Source of the DNA: Erythrocercus mccallii
Taxonomy: Eukaryota; Chordata; Aves; Passeriformes; Dicruridae
DNA length: 64,000 nucleotides
Direction of reading: 5' to 3'
Assembly: GCA_013397435.1 (NCBI GenBank)
Contig: VZRG01000762.1
Span: 208,941-272,940, forward strand
Shown here: piece by piece, positions 33,911 to 46,986 of the stretch
How the letters are laid out: each line of letters opens with the position of its first letter
How positions within the stretch are numbered: position 1 is the stretch's first letter
Translations under genes and position numbers: made by a program
The notes under the pieces: generated by a model
What the model saw: only the letters and a program-made list of their open reading frames with translations
What the model was told of the DNA's origin: nothing
Database searches by the model: none

Positions 33911-36900
33911 AATGTCATAACAATAAAGACATCCTGATACATATTCTGATTCTAATATATACATCAGAAAGAAATGAGAATTCCCCTAATATCCATAGAT
34001 ACACATTAGATTTTAGCACTGATTTTTTTTAGGGAGATAAACAAGTCCTTGGAAGTCAATCTCATCTCTTCTTCTTCCACAATAATACAAACCAAGGGGT
34101 CAGCTGATGGTTGGATCTAACGCGGGATTAAATTAAAACTATCTGACATCTATTTAGACTAAATCCAAGGTATTTTTAATATGGCAGGTATGGGGTGGGG
34201 GGAGGGGAATAAAGAAAAAAGAGATTTTCATATGAATGATGTGAACTTGCATATGTACATAGGTTAGATGCAGGCTAACACATACGTGGTAATTTGCTAA
34301 AGAATTATATATAATTCAAATATTATATATTCAAAGGATGATTTGTGCCCATTCACTGCTCAGCTGTTATTTGGCTGTGAATAAGCAACAGAAAAGTCGC
34401 TGATATGTGGTCTTCCTTCAATGCAAACACTAACATTTTTCATAGTGTAGAATTGGTCTATTTCTATTGCACTTTTCTCAGTAAGAAAACCTTGAGGCCA
34501 ATATTTCCCTTGCCTTGTAGTTACCATTCCTGGCTTTGCTCCTTTTCAGCTGTGGACCAAGCTACCTCTGGAACTGGAAACACACATTGCTGATACACTG
34601 CTCCTGTTGTTATCCCTATTAACAAGTGGAAGTTTCAGCACAGTGCCTTTCCAGAAATAACACAGCTACACACTAATTTACACCATGTCAACATAATCGC
34701 TCAGTGAAAGCTACCTAAGGGATTTCCAGCACAACATTTCACTTTGATTTAGGAGTACATATCTTGCACCAAACCTGCTATCTCATATTCATTCCTCACA
34801 TAAGGCTTAGAATGACTTTGAAAATCCTTCCTTTATCAGCCTGTGAGTTGGAATCAACCAGTCTTTCCCTATAAGGTCTCTCACAGATGCGCACTGCAGC
34901 ATTGTCTGCTGATGCTGCTGTCTGTGGCAGCTCTTTAGACCACCACATCTCAGTGCTGTGGCATTTTTCCAGCATGCTCAAGTATAACCTGGTTCTGAAT
35001 AACTAGAAATATTCTTCAAAAAGAGGACTGTGTTCAGTGGGATCCAGAGTCCAAGAAAATTGATAGTAACAAAATTATATAGCAGTTTCAACACAGGACT
35101 TGGAAATGTCCCTTGTGCATTGCCAACAGGTCTAACAAAACAGTTTGCAAGAAACCAAAGAAATGAAAGTATCCCTGCATCTAGAAGCATACTAAAAGGC
35201 TAACAGAACCATGACAGAAAACCTCTATCCTTGGTTAGTACATCCTGACTCTTGATCAGTGAGAGTGTTGGGTAGCTGCAACATTCACATTAAAAGAAAG
35301 GTGGTAGAATGGCCTTCTTGAGGAGCCTCTTACAGTATGAAGTTTGGATGACATGTGAGTCTCCACTTTTCACTAGCATAAGCATTTAGGCAGGATGTAG
35401 AAGATAAGCTCAATTACAACTGAAATTAAAAAAAAAAATCTGTCAAAAACCATTATATACACTTAGTTTCAAGGAAGGATTTAGTATTGGTGGATCTTTT
35501 GACAGCTATAAGTGCAATCTCTCTAGTCCACAGAAGCACAATACATTAGATGGTTTTGCTTATTCCACAACAAAACACAAACCCCATGATTTTTTAATCC
35601 CTTAGATTTTTTAACCTTTCAGTAGTTTCCCTAGAAATGAAATCCAAATGCTTCTAATCAACCTTTTAAAGGCATTTCTGCTTCAGCCCAAGGAAAGAGA
35701 ACCAGCTTTAATCAACACTATTAGTCACTAACTACACTTATCGAAGGCTCAGTAAGCACTTTGTCTCATCAAATTTCCCTTACCATGCTATTTGGGTCTC
35801 AGCATGGGTGTTTTTGATAGAACATACAAAGTCAACAAGGGCAGTGTAGAAAGACTTCCCATATTTAGGGATTCAAATAGGCTGCAAAATATGATTCATG
35901 GAATAGTTCTGTTTCCACAGCCCCTATTCTCCTAAATTAAAGAAACCACTTTTGCACCCTAATAATGGTCATAAGGTTTTCAAAGCAAAGAAATAGTCAG
36001 TAGCCTACAGCTCCTTTAGCCATGCTGCCACTTAGCTTGACTTCCAGCGTCTGCTATGCTTTGCTCCTGTTTCACTCTCTAAGAGCACCTCCAGCATGAG
36101 CTCAATTTTAAAATTAATTCCATTTAAATCAGACATTAAGAAGACACTAACATTTTATATAGAAGATGCATTATGCATAGATGATTTTGGAAAACTTAAT
36201 AATTTAAGATGTGTGTTGCGCTCAAACATATGCACACCCAGATTCCTTCCAGTAGATTTATTTCCGGCTGTAAACACATGAAAATTCCCAGAGACTATGA
36301 AGTAGATTCTAAATGGATGTTGCTGAAATCCTTGTATTTGCAAGAGTTGCTTTCCACCTGGATGTCCCTCAGCACAGATGGCTCATCTTCCATTTTTCTT
36401 TTTGGAACAGTAAAAACTATGCAGAATTCTTTGCTGGATATGCAGTTATTTTGCAGACAAATTTTACGGGATACATTATACAGCATTCATTAAAACAAAA
36501 ATGTGTTAACTAATTATAAAATATGTGGCACTTCTAGAACCATTGGTACACTAGAAAGTAATTTTTTCCTAGTTTTAGAGAAATATAATAGTATGGTACA
36601 GTTTTGTATTAAGAAATTGGCACAAATTAATACAATTTTTTATGAAAAAACTGTACAACCCAATAGGTTTTAATTTTCTTTTCAGTGCATTACAAACAGT
36701 GTTCCCTTATATTCAAAAAACAGTACGAACAGAGACACTTCTGTGTTGGCACACAAGGAGAAATCAACCAATATCTTTTGATTTCCTCTTCTGTTAAGCC
36801 CTCAATTGTTTAAATTGCTGCCTGAGATAACCTGAGAGTAGCTATCCCATCGTTTATACAACTGATGTATATGAATACTCTTCATTTAATAAAATGCATT

Positions 36901-37347
36901 AGCAGGGCTGGGAGGAATTAAACCTATTGCAGTGAATGAGCAAGTCTCAGTACATGGGTTTTTCTGTTTTCTCTGCTCCAGTAAAACTTTGCCTGAGCCC
37001 CTTGTCAAAAAGTAAAAGACTTTCCAGAGAATGAGTAGTACTTTCACATACTTCTTCTCAGCCTAATTTGCCATCTGCAGTATTCTCAGAAGTGCAAGAT
37101 TTGTATTTATTGTCCTCTAAATTGGTCCCTGAAATTCTCACACCCTTGCCTGTTCTACCTCTGTTTCTAGAAATTTGCTACTTGTTAGGGTGTATGCTGT
37201 GCCCATTTCATGCGTCAGTCTCATAAGGGGCTAAAGACATGGGACATGGTTTTTGTTTTAAAAGATGGAGCTTATCAGCCACATGCTGTTCTTCATACCA
37301 ATGCAAACAGAATTCAAAGAAAGAGACATATAAAAGGAGGTCTGTTG
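33911..37347. other. Unique AT-rich non-coding sequence
   Basis: A G-rich run (GGGGTGGGGGGAGGGG) lies at 34192-34207 and a 16-bp AT palindrome at 34302-34317. Overlapping open frames on both strands near 36096-36513 have no recognisable domain. No repeat family was identified. Confidence 0.5.
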
Positions 37348-37403
37348 CCACTTATTTTATTTAGCCATCTCATTACCACTTATTTCATTTAGCCATGTCA
37401 TTC
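37348..37403. repeat. 28-bp tandem duplication
   Basis: Units 37348-37375 and 37376-37403 are adjacent and match at 25 of 28 positions, both starting CCACTTATTT. Because of this the short plus-strand frame ending at 37392 contains a repeated phrase; it has no coding significance. Confidence 0.85.
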
Positions 37404-40400
37404 ATTTACCCAAATCTTACAGCTTTATGTTGTTGAATTTCTACTCCAGTTGATCTCAGATTAGTCAATATATTTATGAGCCAAAGGCAGTTTCAGCCAT
37501 GAAAGCTGAGTTCACTCTTGTTTACAGAGGCAAACATGAAAGTGGTCATCACAAGACTGGAACACTCCACCACAAATGCTACTTTCATTTGTGAGCATCC
37601 ACTTACTCAAATAGACCTGGCATTTTGGGAAGTAAAAAGATTCTACAACATAAAATTAGACACCAGATTTGTAGAAGAAAAATTTCATTGATATTTATTG
37701 TTAACAGGAGAACACCTGTTGTCTCTGGGAAAATAGTATATCCAATGCTAAAGTGGAATTTTTATCAAGTTCAAAACACAGTCGGTACTCTCTTTCTTGA
37801 CAAACCTTCTCTTGAGCATATATTTAATTTCCTTCTAGTATAGCCTATAACATATGGTTTATTTTGCCTTGACATCTCCAGTGCTTAACACTGACATAAA
37901 TATCAGGGAAATATTATGTGAACCTTTCAGTACAGATATGCGAGATACATAGTGGCCTGATGAGAGAATTCGTATTTGGAAGGATGTGGTGTTTATGGGT
38001 ATCATAGCTTTTATTCAAATAAAAATAGGCCAATGGGAAATTCTGAATATAACCTAAAAAGAGTGCAATTCGTGTTGCTTCTATGACTTAGTACATCAGA
38101 GGCAGGCAGACAGATAACTCAGGCAACTTCCTGGCTGAATTCCACAGACCTTTGGAGACACAGGGGAAGTTGCATATTTCCCTCTTTACCTCTCATTACC
38201 TTAAACAATATGCTAATCACTTCCAGGTAGAACACCACCATGGTCAATTCAGCTCCAGTGGAGCTTATGGATCACACTGCTTAAATCATGTTGAGAAGAG
38301 TCAGGCTTTATCTCTGATCTTTCCAATTCAAACACTTTAAAAGAGACATTGTTTTGCAGATACACGATTCAAGAAGTTATGAAATCAGAAATAATTCAAA
38401 ACATCCCATGACAACAATGGAATTTGAGTGCTATGATGCCTTACTGGATGTGACCCTTTGGTAACTAAAGTGAAATAGGTTTTCATGGAAATAAAATATA
38501 TAATGATTGAGATGCATTAAAGACTACTGCCATATGAACCCAAAACTGATCATAACCAGAAGTATCATTTTAAAATGTGGTCTAGCATCTGAGCTCTCAC
38601 TTGAAACAGGCAGAAAGCCATCTGGCACCAGACATTAGTCAGCACCATTCTCTTTCAGCTTCAGCCAGGCATAAAGAATTTTGAATTGGAACTCTTTTGT
38701 CACAGCTATGGAGTCCAGCTGTGTGTCACCACCAGACTTTCTCATTTTCCACATATCTAACTGAGAAATCTTGCAGGCTAGAAAATGAGATGCAAGCAGA
38801 CAAAATGTTGCCTCTCTGCGTTTGGTATTTTGGTGGAAAAATAGAAACACCATTGGTTAATCAATACTTACAATGATGGAATTGCAGGGCTCAGAAAGAA
38901 GATGAACATATATGTGTTTCCTTCAGTATGTTATTTACTGTATTTAACCATTATATTAGTTTCTCTTTCAATGCTTGATGCCTGGTAGGCTGTGTCACAA
39001 AAGCAAAAAAGAAAATCTAAATTTAATTGATTTGCTTTATTTTGTTTTTCAAACTTCAGCTACTGACTGTTTTTAGAAACATAGCTCATAGTTCACAGGA
39101 GCTACCAGGTGCTCAACATATTTCACACAATCAACTGGATTCTTGCATAGCCTACACTTGGGTTTATGATTATAATTTACTTCCCTCCTTCTGAAAGTCT
39201 TCAAAATGGAGCCTAAAGTTCTGGGTGCAGATTAAGGTCACAGCACACTAGACTTCAGCACTTTCTTAAATCAAACATCTTACTAAACCTCATATAGTTT
39301 TATGATGTCAAATGGATGGAGACCTAAATTTTCAGGCAATAAAACAAAAAATAGAAAGAGAATTACAGTACAGTCACTGCAAAGACTGTTTACAGTGATT
39401 ATTTGGGTTTTATTTTTGGTTTTAGTTCTGTTAGAACAACCTCCCCAGCATCTTCTGTTAAGTCAATTGAAAAAGAACTCAGAGTTTTTAACAGTGCTGG
39501 AAAAAAATAGAAACAACCCCAGAGAACACCACTCTATGCAATATCTGTTTAACTCTACCATTCTATTTTATGTCTGCTAAAATCATAGAGTTGTTTCATT
39601 TGATACTATTACCTTCTTTTTGATCATATCACATTTTTAAATGAAATGTTGTTTCAACTTCAAAATGAGACATTAAGGAATTTTGTGGTAGAAAAATGTA
39701 GAAAAAAATTATCTTGCATCTCCAAAGTAAATTATCTCTTCAAGTATAGAATATTAAATGCTTCAATGTTTTCAGGAATTTCCTTTTTGTTCTCCCAATT
39801 GCTAATCAAAGGTAACTGAAATCTTTGAATAAAATTTTGATTAAATTGAAATTTGCCATTTGTCTCTGTTTCTGTCTGAAATGTAGTCCAAATCTGGTTA
39901 CATAATTATTTAGAAAAGGCACAACTGTAAGCATGTAATTTGATTATTTTAATGTATTATGTCACTATTTTGTGTGGAATTGTATTAGTCTGGGTAAGAA
40001 ATATATTTTGCTCATACATCATTTCTCTACTTACTGGGTTTCACAATTACACCCATCTGCTTCAGGTATAATTTGAAAACACAAAGAAAACGTAATGCCA
40101 GTTGTGAAATTTTTTTCGCAATGTTTTACATGCATGTGAAACAGAAAAGAAGGGATTTTGTTCCCGGAACTGCTGGTTTATAACTGGGGTCAGCCAAACA
40201 GTGAAGTTTGGCAAATTTAGATTAGAAATCAGCAAAAATTAATTACTGGAAGAATGGAACTTTGATGAAGGCTGCTTGTCTTCCATAAAAACCAGACTAG
40301 AAATCAAGCCATGGCTGCATGCTTAAAGCAGAGTGTATTTGAATACATAATTTAGTCTGAGTTGTTAGTACTTGAAGTACAGGGTTCCTTTTTTTTTATC

Positions 40401-41342
40401 CCAGTAAATTTAACATTTCTTTCTTTTATTACCTCTCTTTCTATTCCCTTGCCCCCTCCACGGTTCTCCAGGTGTTGGATTAGTCTGTTCAACATGTCCT
40501 ATATGGCTTATGTCATCATATTTTTATGTGAAATTCCATCCCTTCAGGAAGGGGAATTATTAATGAATGCATATCAACTCAAGATGAAGATTTGAATTAG
40601 AAGATTTTCAATATAAAAGATGAGAATGATTGATAAAAAATGAAGCCTACTGCAAATTAATGCAATGTATATCACATTCAGACCTGAAGCAGCTATTAAG
40701 GTGTCAGCATGACCTTCACTGAAACAAAGCACGTGCATTCCCATTGTTCACATTTCTTTGACTTTGATATTGCTTTAAAACCAATTAACAGGTCCTTTTT
40801 AAATGAATTAATTTAAAAAATTTTCACTGGAACTCTCATATTGCTTCTAAATGCACATGAAACAAGAAAATAATGTGTTTCAATGCAGTCAAAGTTTCTT
40901 TTTGGATGTGTAATTCAAACTGGTCAGTTTACAGAAGCTTCACTCATGTAGGAAGTTTAAAAAGTTGTTTGTTAAGTTCTTCAGTTATAATTCTTTTAAA
41001 ATCCTATTATGTTTGGTTACACAAGACTGCATTTAATATACGTAAAGATGCAGTACTCCTTAGCTGTGACATATTTATGGGCTATGCATTAAGAAGTTTT
41101 TAAAATAAGCAGTATATTCTCAGTGCCAAAGAGTTCTCAATGAAGACAATTATTCATTCTGTCTGTTTGTAATTAGGTATGAGATAATTTATGATTATGA
41201 AGATAAGTGAGCAATTTTTTTTATAAAATACTGTACTTTCTTACAGAAATGTTCCTATAATAGAGCCAGAGCTCATAAATTACTCACCTTGTATTTCAGT
41301 CAGATTTGTTGTGGAATTAATAGACATATGGATTTGATCTCA
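37404..41342. other. Unique AT-rich non-coding sequence
   Basis: No repeat or exon was supported. The part at about 40090-40370 reads like constrained non-coding DNA and is listed separately. Confidence 0.5.
40090..40370. promoter_or_regulatory. Possible conserved non-coding element
   Basis: This unique stretch has balanced base composition and no low-complexity runs. It includes ACATGCATGTG near 40129, a TTTCCAT-free GCCAAACAGTGAAGTTTGGC hairpin-like phrase near 40193-40212 and AATTAATTAC near 40240. It looks unlike the surrounding AT-rich drift, but the call is impressionistic. Confidence 0.2.
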
Positions 41343-41381
41343 ATAGTGTGCATCAAAAATAATGAACTGGATGCACACTAT
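41343..41381. repeat. Perfect 12-bp inverted repeat
   Basis: Arms at 41343-41354 and 41370-41381 are exact reverse complements with a 15-nt loop. A further GATCTC/GAGAT pair outside the arms extends the stem imperfectly. It has no transposon hallmarks. Confidence 0.85.
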
Positions 41382-44300
41382 CAAGAGATTCTCCATAACT
41401 TGATGAAAATAAATCTAGGATTAACAGACTGATCTGGGACTGGCAAGTGATGGAACTGATACTATCTGTACCCCTTAGAAAAATGGTGAGGACAGAATCT
41501 CAAAAGGTTCCTCTTAGATAAGGATTCAAAGTTCGGAGGCTTATCTGTTTTATAGCCAATTTTATCTCCAGACTGAGTGGAAACCTTTCATGATCAGATT
41601 CTCTTCTAAGATTTCTATTAAAATTTCACACAGTACACATGTCCTGCAAAAATAACCTCTGTCATTGCATTATAAGCCTTTGGTGACAACAAAAATATCC
41701 ACAGTAAAAGGTTTCATCCTTACCATAAGAAAATTAAAGAAACTTGGCGTATAAGAGCAGTTTAATTTAGTTCATACAGATTTTTTTACTTAACTTTTTA
41801 TATACACCAATGCAGTTTAGACCTTTGTGTAAGGCCTGATGTTGAAATACTATGGGCAGAATGTACCCACACAGAGATTCTGGAAAATAAAGCTGAGTAG
41901 GAGGATGCTTCTCCTATTTTTCCTTTCTCTCAGCCCACAGAAAGGGTGTTCTCAGGTAAGTTCCACATATTTAGAGATAAAGAAAGAGGCAGACTGAAAG
42001 ACCATTTCAGATCCTGTCTCCCTGCAAAGCCCTGCAGATGGTCCCAACCAGACATCCTTGTGCAATAGTAGTCAAAACCACACAAATAAGGAGCAAATAA
42101 CAACAAGGTAGACTCTAAAAGGCTCCATAGAAAAACTCACCACACAGCTAAAATATGATATAAATTTCTTAATGTTTTCCAGAGTTGCTTGTTTTACATT
42201 TAGATTAAATCCTTGGAAATCTGACTATTATTAAGCTATTTATCTTCCATGCAAATGCAAAGTATCTAAAATAATTAATTTTTTAACAGATTTTTCTGCT
42301 ATCAAAAAAAAAATCAATATTAAAATCACTGATCTAGGAAAAAAAAAGGAGTCTCCCTTGACATTAAAATAAATCTCAGAAATTTTACCTAACATGTAAG
42401 CCATTTTTGCTGTAAAATTACTGGTTTCAAAAAAGAGAGGGTGGAAAGGAATGTGCTTCTTCAACCATGACAATAGTATTGCTACTTCATTCTCATAATG
42501 TTATGGGACCCCAGGCAGCTCCCAACCTCATCCTGGAATGATGACATATTTCATGATTATGTCCAACTCTGGCAGATAAGAGCATTTATATGCTAATAAC
42601 AGCAATATGTGTTGCTCTAGAATTTCACCATAAGCAGTGAAGCTTTTAATCACAATAAGCCTTATGGGCCCAATTTATCTACTTAAAAAAAAAAAAAGAT
42701 TATAATATCTACATAGGTGTTCCAAAATGTATTTCTTTTACATCAACTTTTAGGGCCCTGTAAAATAAGAAATGAATGGGAAATGATACCTCAGAGGACT
42801 GGATTATTAATAAGGGATGGATTATGCTTAACTTCTTCAAATCACAAGAGAAAATGGAAGCTATGTCATGATGGCTGGGTGGTGTTTGAATAAATGGAGA
42901 ACCAGAAGCTATGCCAGGAACCCACAGAATCATCTTTCCAGAGGCAGCAATAACCTACAGCCACAAGTGGAATTTGCACAGGCCATAAAGGAACAAAACT
43001 CTCCTTAGCACTCACCATGCTGCCTGTTAAAGTGGTTTGGTCTGTTTCTACCAGTAACTATTAGGAGTATGCCTTTTTTATAGTTGACAGCCTTGTGTAT
43101 CCAGGTGGTCTCACTGTTTCAATTATATGTGCAGTTAGGTCCCATCTGGCACAGAAGCACACTTGCAATTTTGCCATCATGTTGTTCAGGGCTGACTTCA
43201 AGAGCACAATAGTGATTTAAGCTTCCTACCATCAGGACTGCTGGACAGTGGCTTGCACTGGGGAAAAAGCTGAAAGAAAGAAAATTGGAACTGAGTTCAC
43301 ATCATCTTTTGTAGATAAACCACTTAATTTCAGTGAACTTATGTGACATCTCACCTCTCTCCATTAACTACCCAAGGATGCTGTGTCCAGCACCCCAGGA
43401 TAGTTAACAGTTTGAATTGCTCCCAGTTTTCTTTAACTCATATGCTGCAGGAGTATTTCAGGTCACTGTTAGGTGATAACATTTGTGATCTGAGGGGATT
43501 TTTCACACAGCTGTATGGAGGGCAAAAGTATTTCAGAGATGAAAAATGTTATAGGATGCTTTGAAGCTAGAATGACTCTGAAATTATTTCAAAATTTTCA
43601 ACAGACCAGATTTCAGTTTTGCGATTTTTTTTCTAATTTAATAATGTACATGTGGCATGAAGTGTCACCAGAATTCTTATCAGCATCATATATACCCTTT
43701 CTAACCCAAACTACTTCCACTCTGACCACTTCAAAGCAATAATTTTATTTCAGATGTCAAAAATCTGCCAATATTAAGTGTTAAATTCTTTCCAATACAC
43801 CAGAGATTAATTACTAAAATACATGCTTCATTCCCAGAACTGGAAAAATGTCAGACATTCAAATGCTCATTTAAAAGGTAGGTCACAGATGTCCATGAAA
43901 TCTTGTTGAATATTCCCCCTTCTGCAGAAATCCAACATTTCTAAAAAGTTTAAGAAATTATCTTAAAACCTATCCGAGTTGTTTCCATTAAGGTATTTAA
44001 ACCAAGTCAGTAATCTGTTCTGACAACATCGCTGGCTCTGCTTTGAGCACCAGGTTGGACTACAGGTCTCCTGAGTACCTCACCACCTGAATTATTTTGT
44101 GATCCTATTAAGGTCATCAATTGTGTTCTAGACAAATATCACTTATAGTCCATCAGATACAATGTTTCATAGAAGCCATTAAAGAAATTAATCCTACTGA
44201 AAGTTTGCTTGGTTACTTTCAATTTGCAAAAAAACAAGGCATTTTGAAAGGCAAACACAAGAAAGAGAAAATATTGAGTTTTGCTCTGAAACATTCATTC

Positions 44301-46242
44301 ACAGATGTGCTTTAAGAATTCTTCCTGTCATCTTCTGGGTTTCAAAAGTATCTCTAATGTCTGGCAGAAATATAAGTAGCAGTTCAGAAGTGTTCATGCA
44401 AATGTCACACAAGCTGCACAAGGAATAAAATAAAGAAACCAGACAGCAATGGTTTATTTCTTTTTAACACATGGATCAAATGAAACAAAGCCTGTAATTA
44501 CATTCCCAGAGAGTAGCATAGATAGCAAAAATTGATTTCTATCATTTGGGTTATACAGTTGCTAATTCAAATCTCCTCTAGAAAGGATAATCATAGACAG
44601 TGGAAAAAGCTAATACCTGGAACTTATTTTTCTGAGGCAAAGCCTGGTCTTCTTGGAGACCTAATTTTTCTTCATCTCTCTGACTATGCACAGAAAATCT
44701 AGGTCCTGGGAGTTAGACCATCCTTACAATTTTCCTCCTTGAGCTCTCCTAATTAGACAATAAGGGCTCCCCCAACACAAGAGATTCCACACCTGGCTCT
44801 GAGCAGGTCCATCCGGACAGGTGTGCTGTTATTGTCCTGTATGCAGTGTAACGTTGACTGGCACAGGTGGAAACTCCCCCCATCAAAGATCCTTTAGGGT
44901 TAGATATTATGGCTAGAAATGTGAGCTGTCTTTAAGGCCATCTAGTTCATCACAGGAACCAGTCTACCACCTCACCAATAAAGATAAAGAAATGCAAAGA
45001 GAATTTGTTCCTTCCTTTCCCATCTCTTTGACAGAAAATTTAACCTCCTCCATTAAAATCTCTTCAGATTACAAAATAGCATAAAATTGCATCGTAATAA
45101 AACAAATATGGTATTAGAACAAATATTTTACATCCATAGATAAGAAGTAACATTAAAAACTGACTCAAACTCCTAAAGGCAGCTATGCTCTGAATATACA
45201 GCTTAGCCTGACTGCCCACTGCCCACCTGAAGCACCCAGGGCCAGCTCCCAATGACCCTGCAATGCCCTACAGTGAAGGCAGCGTGCCGTGTCTGAGGGC
45301 TGGGAATATCTGGAGACACCACACAGCTGCCTTGTTAGTAGGGCTTGCACCACAGGAAAAGCACATATTAATCTCAGAGATCAGCCTAAAGTATCAATCC
45401 ACTCTCCAACTCCTGCTTCTAAAGATTTCAGTTTCCCTAGTGATTGCAATGTTATAAGAATATGGGAAAAACAAAAAAGTAGGACTTATATTTTGCTTTC
45501 CAGCTGAACAACAGCAGCAATAGCAGTGAGGATTACAACACACTGAAAATAATCAACAAATCATTAATACATTAATGCTGGAAGATGCTCAGGTATTACA
45601 GTGATATAAGGGCTAAATATTTTAATATAATCTGTGATAAGATACATAACAAGATACCTCTGACAATTTTTCAGTCCTTAAATCAGCTGTAAGTGCTTGT
45701 ATAATATGAGGTAGAAATTGTACTTTTCTGGATGCAAGCAAAACACTTGATGGGTCACCACACAGGGTCTTACATATGCAACAGCTATGCAATATACAAA
45801 GCTAAACTCTGGTTATGCTTATTAAAAAACTTGGTAGCATTCAATGAGAATTTAAATTACAATCCTCTTCCATTTAATTTCATAATTAGGACACTTAATT
45901 TGAACCATTATTTTATGTGAGCAAAGCCACTGAAATAAAATGCATCTTTATTATTTTAAAGAGATAAAATTGTTAAAAATATCTCAAAAGCTCAGAGTAA
46001 CATAGATTTGGGTTGCTTTTATCTTTCTCCTTTGACAGAAGGCATTTCATTGGCAGTACTAGAAATAAAACTGTGCTTGCCATAGTCCAAAGCAGGTCTT
46101 GTTTTGTTTGTAATTTTTGATTTGTTTTATCCAGTGTGAACATTCATTGCAAATTCCTGATGTGATTCAAAGAATCAAGTGTCTGACTTTCAGTGTAACT
46201 AAATGGTTTAAATGGTTGCACAGATATGGTTGCACCATAGCA
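41382..46242. other. Unique AT-rich non-coding sequence
   Basis: There is a poly(A) run at 42685-42697. A somewhat GC-richer patch at about 44690-45340 could not be assigned to any gene or repeat. The phrase CTTTAAGGCCATCTAGTTCATC near 44930 faintly resembles CR1 but is too short. Confidence 0.5.
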
Positions 46243-46800
46243 AAATCGTAGAGACATTTGAATTGTTAAGGTTAGAAGAGACCTCTAAGATCGTCAGGTC
46301 CAATTTTTCTCATAGTACCCTCGAGTTCACCACTTAACCGTGCTCCCAAGTGTCACACCCACGTGGTTTTTGAACACTTCCAGGGATCTTGGTTCCACCA
46401 CTTCCCTTGGGTGTCTGTTCCAATGCCTGAAAACCATTTAACTGAAGAAATTTTTCCTAATACCCAACCTAAACCTTGCGTGCTGCAACTTGAGGCTATT
46501 TCCTCTTGTCACTTGTTACCAGAGTGAAGAGCCTGGCTACAGCCTCCTTTCAAGTAGTTGTACAGAATGATAAAATCTCCCATGAGCTTTCTTTTGTCCA
46601 GGCTGAATACCCACAGCTCTCAGCTGCTCTTCACAAGACCTGTGATCCAGACAATGCACCAGCTTTGCTGCCCTCCTCAGGACACGCCCCAGTACCCATC
46701 CAGTGTCTGTCTTGAAGTGAGGGGCCCAAAAATGAACTCAGGATTGGAGGTGTGGCCTTACCGGTGCTGACAGCAGGAGTACCAGAGCACAGGCACTGCT
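46243..46800 (-). mobile_element. CR1 LINE 3' portion, minus strand
   Basis: On the plus strand it begins with the reverse-complement 3' terminus (AAGGTTAGAAGAGACCTCTAAGATCGTCAGGTCCAA). It continues with CACTTCCAGGGATCTTGG, CTTGAGGCTATTTCCTCTTGTC and CTTTTGTCCAGGCTGAATACCC. It reaches GAAGTGAGGGGCCCAAAAATGAACTCAGGATTGGAGGTGTGGCC, all in CR1 ORF2 order. The reading frame is broken, so the copy is an older one. It is 5'-truncated near 46800. Confidence 0.94.
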
Positions 46801-46956
46801 GAGGAAGGGAGTGATAGGCTGGCTTTGGTGGGTACCTGGCATGAAGCCAGAATCAACCCACTACAGTGTACAGCAAACACATTCTTCTACTCCTCTTCAA
46901 AACCATTGATCTTTCTTCATTTCCAAGTAAAATAAAATAAATCAATAAATGTCCAG

Positions 46957-46986
46957 CTATGCTAAAGCCTGAAAACTTTAGCATAG
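46957..46986. repeat. Perfect 11-bp inverted repeat
   Basis: Arms CTATGCTAAAG (46957-46967) and CTTTAGCATAG (46976-46986) are separated by an 8-nt loop. No flanking target duplication was seen. Confidence 0.85.

Noticed and set aside
33656..34032. Two overlapping hydrophobic frames that look like membrane segments
   Set aside because: Phe/Val/Leu/Gly runs follow directly from the G/T-only tract; composition explains them.
34192..34207. G-quadruplex motif
   Set aside because: Only three separable runs of at least three G are present, so the standard four-run pattern is not met.
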